NCBI GenBank assembly: GCA_034086705.1
Contig: JAXDZV010000022.1
Location: 1 to 64,000, forward strand
Length of the DNA stretch: 64,000 bases
Direction: 5' to 3'
DNA from: UMGS1225 sp034086705
GTDB taxonomy: Bacteria; Bacillota; Clostridia; Oscillospirales; CAG-272
Shown: positions 61,857 to 64,000 of the stretch, piece after piece
How the letters are laid out: each line of letters starts with the position of its first letter
How positions within the stretch are numbered: position 1 is the stretch's first letter
Program-made: the position numbers and the translations under genes
Notes under the pieces: model-generated
The model's input: the letters and a program-made list of their open reading frames with translations, nothing else
Told to the model about the DNA's origin: nothing
Databases searched by the model: none

Positions 61857-63308
61857 ATGCAACAGTCTGATATCGGCTTAATTGGCCTGGCGGTGATGGG
61901 AGAAAACTTGGTGATGAATATGGAATCTAAAGGTTTTACCGTTTCCGTATTTAACAGAACCACTGAAAAAGTAAAAGAATTCTTACAAGGACGTGCACAA
62001 GGCAAAAACATTATCGGATGCTACACATTGCAAGAATTGGTTGCATCTCTGAAAAAACCACGCAAAATCATGATGATGATCAAAGCCGGAAAACCGGTAG
62101 ACGATATGATTGAGCAGCTGCTGCCCTTACTGGATGACGGCGATATTCTTATCGACGGCGGTAATTCTCACTTTCCGGATACCATACGCCGTTGCACATA
62201 TGTTGAGAATCAACATAAATTGTATATAGGAACCGGAGTATCCGGTGGAGAAGAGGGTGCGCTGCGCGGACCTTCGATGATGCCGGGTGGCTCCCCGGCC
62301 GCATGGGAATTTGTAAAACCGATTTTTCAGGCAATTTGCGCAAAAGTAGAAGACGGTTCTCCGTGCTGTGATTGGGTCGGCGAAAACGGTGCTGGACATT
62401 TTGTAAAAATGGTTCATAACGGAATCGAATATGGAGATATGGAACTAATTTGTGAAGCCTACGCACTTTTGAAAAATATTGCGGGCCTAAGCGCTGCACA
62501 AATGCATGATGTTTTTGCAGATTGGAATAAGGGAGAGCTTGACAGCTACCTTATTTCCATTACCCGCGATATTTTGGCGCATAAAGACACAGACGGTACC
62601 GCTTTAGTTGATAAGATTCTTGATACAGCCGGACAAAAAGGAACCGGAAAATGGACGGCGATTGCTGCACTGGATGAGGGAATTCCGCTTACGCTGATCG
62701 GTGAGGCTGTTTTTGCGCGTTCTCTGTCGGCACAAAAAGAAGAACGGGTGAAAGCATCTAAAATACTCCATGGCCCCAGCGTCTGTTTTCAGGGAGACCG
62801 TGCGGCTTTTATTGAAGATTTACGTGATGCGCTGCTTGCTGCCAAAATTGTCTCCTATGCGCAAGGATATGCTTTGCTGCGCTCTGCAGCAAACACATAT
62901 GGATGGAATCTGAACTACGGTGGAATTGCTTTAATGTGGCGCGGCGGTTGTATCATTCGTTCTGTATTTTTAGGAAAAATTAAAGAAGCCTACGATGCAA
63001 ATCCCGATATAGAAAATTTAATGCTTTCTCCGTATTTCCGCGAGAAATTGGAAGCCGGACAAGCCGGATGGCGCCGCGTTCTTGCTCTTGCAATTGAAAA
63101 TGGAATTTCCGTCCCTGCATTTTCTGCTGCATTGTCTTATTATGACGGCTACCGCAGTGAGAGCTTGCCGGCAAATCTTCTGCAGGCACAGCGCGATTAT
63201 TTTGGAGCACATACTTATGAGCGCATTGACAGACCACGCGGTGAGTTTTTCCACACCGACTGGACCGGACATGGAGGGCATACTGCCTCATCTGCCTACA
63301 ACGCCTAA
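61857..63308 (+). CDS. gnd: 6-phosphogluconate dehydrogenase (decarboxylating)
   Basis: A 483-residue enzyme that oxidises 6-phosphogluconate to ribulose 5-phosphate and CO2 with NADP+ (or NAD+). The dinucleotide fold IGLIGLAVMGENLVMNM, catalytic GGEEGALRGPSMMPGG and GAGHFVKMVHNGIEYGDMEL, and C-terminal RDYFGAHTYERID are standard for the long type. The ATG at 61857 is chosen because AAAAGGTG precedes it (GTG at 61848 would overlap that site). It lies 25 bp behind the LarA-like gene, in the same operon. Confidence 0.96.
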   Translation: MQQSDIGLIGLAVMGENLVMNMESKGFTVSVFNRTTEKVKEFLQGRAQGKNIIGCYTLQELVASLKKPRKIMMMIKAGKPVDDMIEQLLPLLDDGDILIDGGNSHFPDTIRRCTYVENQHKLYIGTGVSGGEEGALRGPSMMPGGSPAAWEFVKPIFQAICAKVEDGSPCCDWVGENGAGHFVKMVHNGIEYGDMELICEAYALLKNIAGLSAAQMHDVFADWNKGELDSYLISITRDILAHKDTDGTALVDKILDTAGQKGTGKWTAIAALDEGIPLTLIGEAVFARSLSAQKEERVKASKILHGPSVCFQGDRAAFIEDLRDALLAAKIVSYAQGYALLRSAANTYGWNLNYGGIALMWRGGCIIRSVFLGKIKEAYDANPDIENLMLSPYFREKLEAGQAGWRRVLALAIENGISVPAFSAALSYYDGYRSESLPANLLQAQRDYFGAHTYERIDRPRGEFFHTDWTGHGGHTASSAYNA

Positions 63309-63332
63309 AATCCGGAAAGAGAGGAGCACAGT

Positions 63333-64000
63333 ATGAAACAAAGAGAAAATACGAAGTATGCATTGGTTGTCCCGACCAGTATGGGAGTTCGAATCACCCC
63401 GGCATCTGGGCAACCGGTCGCCGCTTCAGACACATTTTTCATGCAGGCAACCAGCGCTGAAACCAATGTTGCAAGTATTTGTTCTTATCTTGGTTTGCCT
63501 GTGCACGTGTTAACAGCTTTTGTAAAAGACAGCCCGATTGCTGCATTTATCAAAGCTAATCTTCGTGCGCGCGGCATGAGCTTCGAAGGAAAAGAAGTGC
63601 CGCAAGGGGGCCCTTGGGGATATAGACACCAGTTTAATATTGCCGATTCTGGCAGCGGTGTTCGCGGACCACGTGTCTGCAATGACCGTGCCGGTGAAGT
63701 CGGAAAAACAATCACTGCTGAAGATTTCGACCTTGATAAACTTTTTGGCACAGACGGTGTGGGAATCGTACATATCAGCGGCTTGTTCGCCGCTCTTTCG
63801 CAGAATACCGGTGAACTTTGTGCGCTTATAGCAAAAAAAGCAAAAGAAAACGGAACACTTGTAAGCTTTGATTTAAATTATCGCGCTACATTTTGGAAGG
63901 ATCGAGAAACGGAACTACGTAAAATCTTTTCTGAAATCGCTTCTCTTTCTGACATTTTAGTTGGAAATGAAGAAGATTTTCAGCTCGCACTAGGAATTGC
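63333..64000 (+). CDS. PfkB-family carbohydrate kinase (KdgK-like), 3' end outside window
   Basis: The first 222 residues of a ribokinase/PfkB-family kinase; the frame stays open to the window end. Visible features are the N-terminal sandwich with GVRITPASGQPV and TSAETNVASICSYLGLPV, the alpha/beta core SGLFAALSQNTGELC, and SFDLNYRATFWKD followed by DILVGNEEDFQLALG, segments typical of 2-keto-3-deoxygluconate kinases. The catalytic GAGD loop lies beyond the window. GAGAGGAG precedes the ATG, 24 bp after gnd. Substrate is probably KDG or a related keto-acid sugar; not certain without the C-terminus. Confidence 0.8.
   Translation, partial: MKQRENTKYALVVPTSMGVRITPASGQPVAASDTFFMQATSAETNVASICSYLGLPVHVLTAFVKDSPIAAFIKANLRARGMSFEGKEVPQGGPWGYRHQFNIADSGSGVRGPRVCNDRAGEVGKTITAEDFDLDKLFGTDGVGIVHISGLFAALSQNTGELCALIAKKAKENGTLVSFDLNYRATFWKDRETELRKIFSEIASLSDILVGNEEDFQLALGI

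Overview
The window reads as chromosome of a low-to-moderate GC, spore-forming member of the Clostridia, most likely an Oscillospirales/Ruminococcaceae-type organism. The basis is the sporulation gene set (spoIIGA-sigE, spoVAC-spoVAD-spoVAE, a SpoID/LytB-type SpoIID protein), the large Gram-positive SRP RNA with an Alu domain upstream of dnaX, AddAB instead of RecBCD, MutL with an endonuclease motif, and typical clostridial families (DUF4317, DUF4430, DUF4830, a second divergent type IIA topoisomerase). Almost all of it is core genome. Mobile DNA is confined to the first 8.3 kb.

Layout. 1-2000: an IS3-family transposase entering from the left edge, tRNA-Ala(CGC) on the minus strand, a decayed transposase fragment abutting the tRNA promoter, and tRNA-Arg(CCG). 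2000-6750: DUF4317 gene, a lipoprotein, and a two-gene sugar nucleotidyltransferase/sugar kinase operon ending in a strong terminator. 6750-8400: a group IIC intron 5' remnant directly behind that terminator, interrupted by a frameshifted IS256-family element. 8400-13160 (minus): SRP RNA-dnaX-ybaB-recR-hom-lipoprotein. 13300-15660: tsaE-tsaB-rpiB and small proteins. 15950-17530 (minus): spoIIGA-sigE with a recognisable Spo0A-type promoter. 17700-24470 (plus): rRNA/tRNA methyltransferase, membrane proteins, DUF4430 lipoprotein, D,D-carboxypeptidase, pgi, a P-loop protein, a cysteine-rich protein. 24600-33170: trmO (plus) facing a tgt-mutL-mutS-ylbF-miaB operon (minus). 33250-36770: a yybP-ykoY (Mn2+) riboswitch, a P-type cation ATPase, and a HAD phosphatase. 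37128-40425 (minus): coaD-rsmD-uvrC and an HPr protein. 40619-47909 (plus): divergent topoisomerase B and A subunits, a secreted protein, SpoIID-like protein and an atypical response regulator. 47992-55981 (minus): addB-addA-cdd-plsY. 56089-57907 (minus): spoVAC-AD-AE. 57967-64000: ABC-F ATPase, DUF4830 protein (minus), and a LarA-like epimerase/gnd/PfkB kinase cluster cut by the window end.

How it fits together: translation quality (TsaE/TsaB make t6A, TrmO methylates it, MiaB and Tgt modify other anticodon-loop positions), DNA repair (RecR, MutS/MutL, UvrC, AddAB), sporulation control and spore assembly, and hexonate/pentose-phosphate metabolism (rpiB, pgi, gnd, LarA-like epimerase, PfkB kinase). 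I did not find a clearly new defence or mobile system. The most interesting items are the conserved long-spacer spoIIG promoter with a probable ATT start for SpoIIGA, the intron-behind-terminator remnant, the Mn2+ riboswitch in front of a Ca2+-type ATPase, the LarA-like enzyme with all key metal/cofactor residues next to gnd, and protein genes (DUF4317, dnaX) that appear to rely on read-through from stable-RNA promoters.
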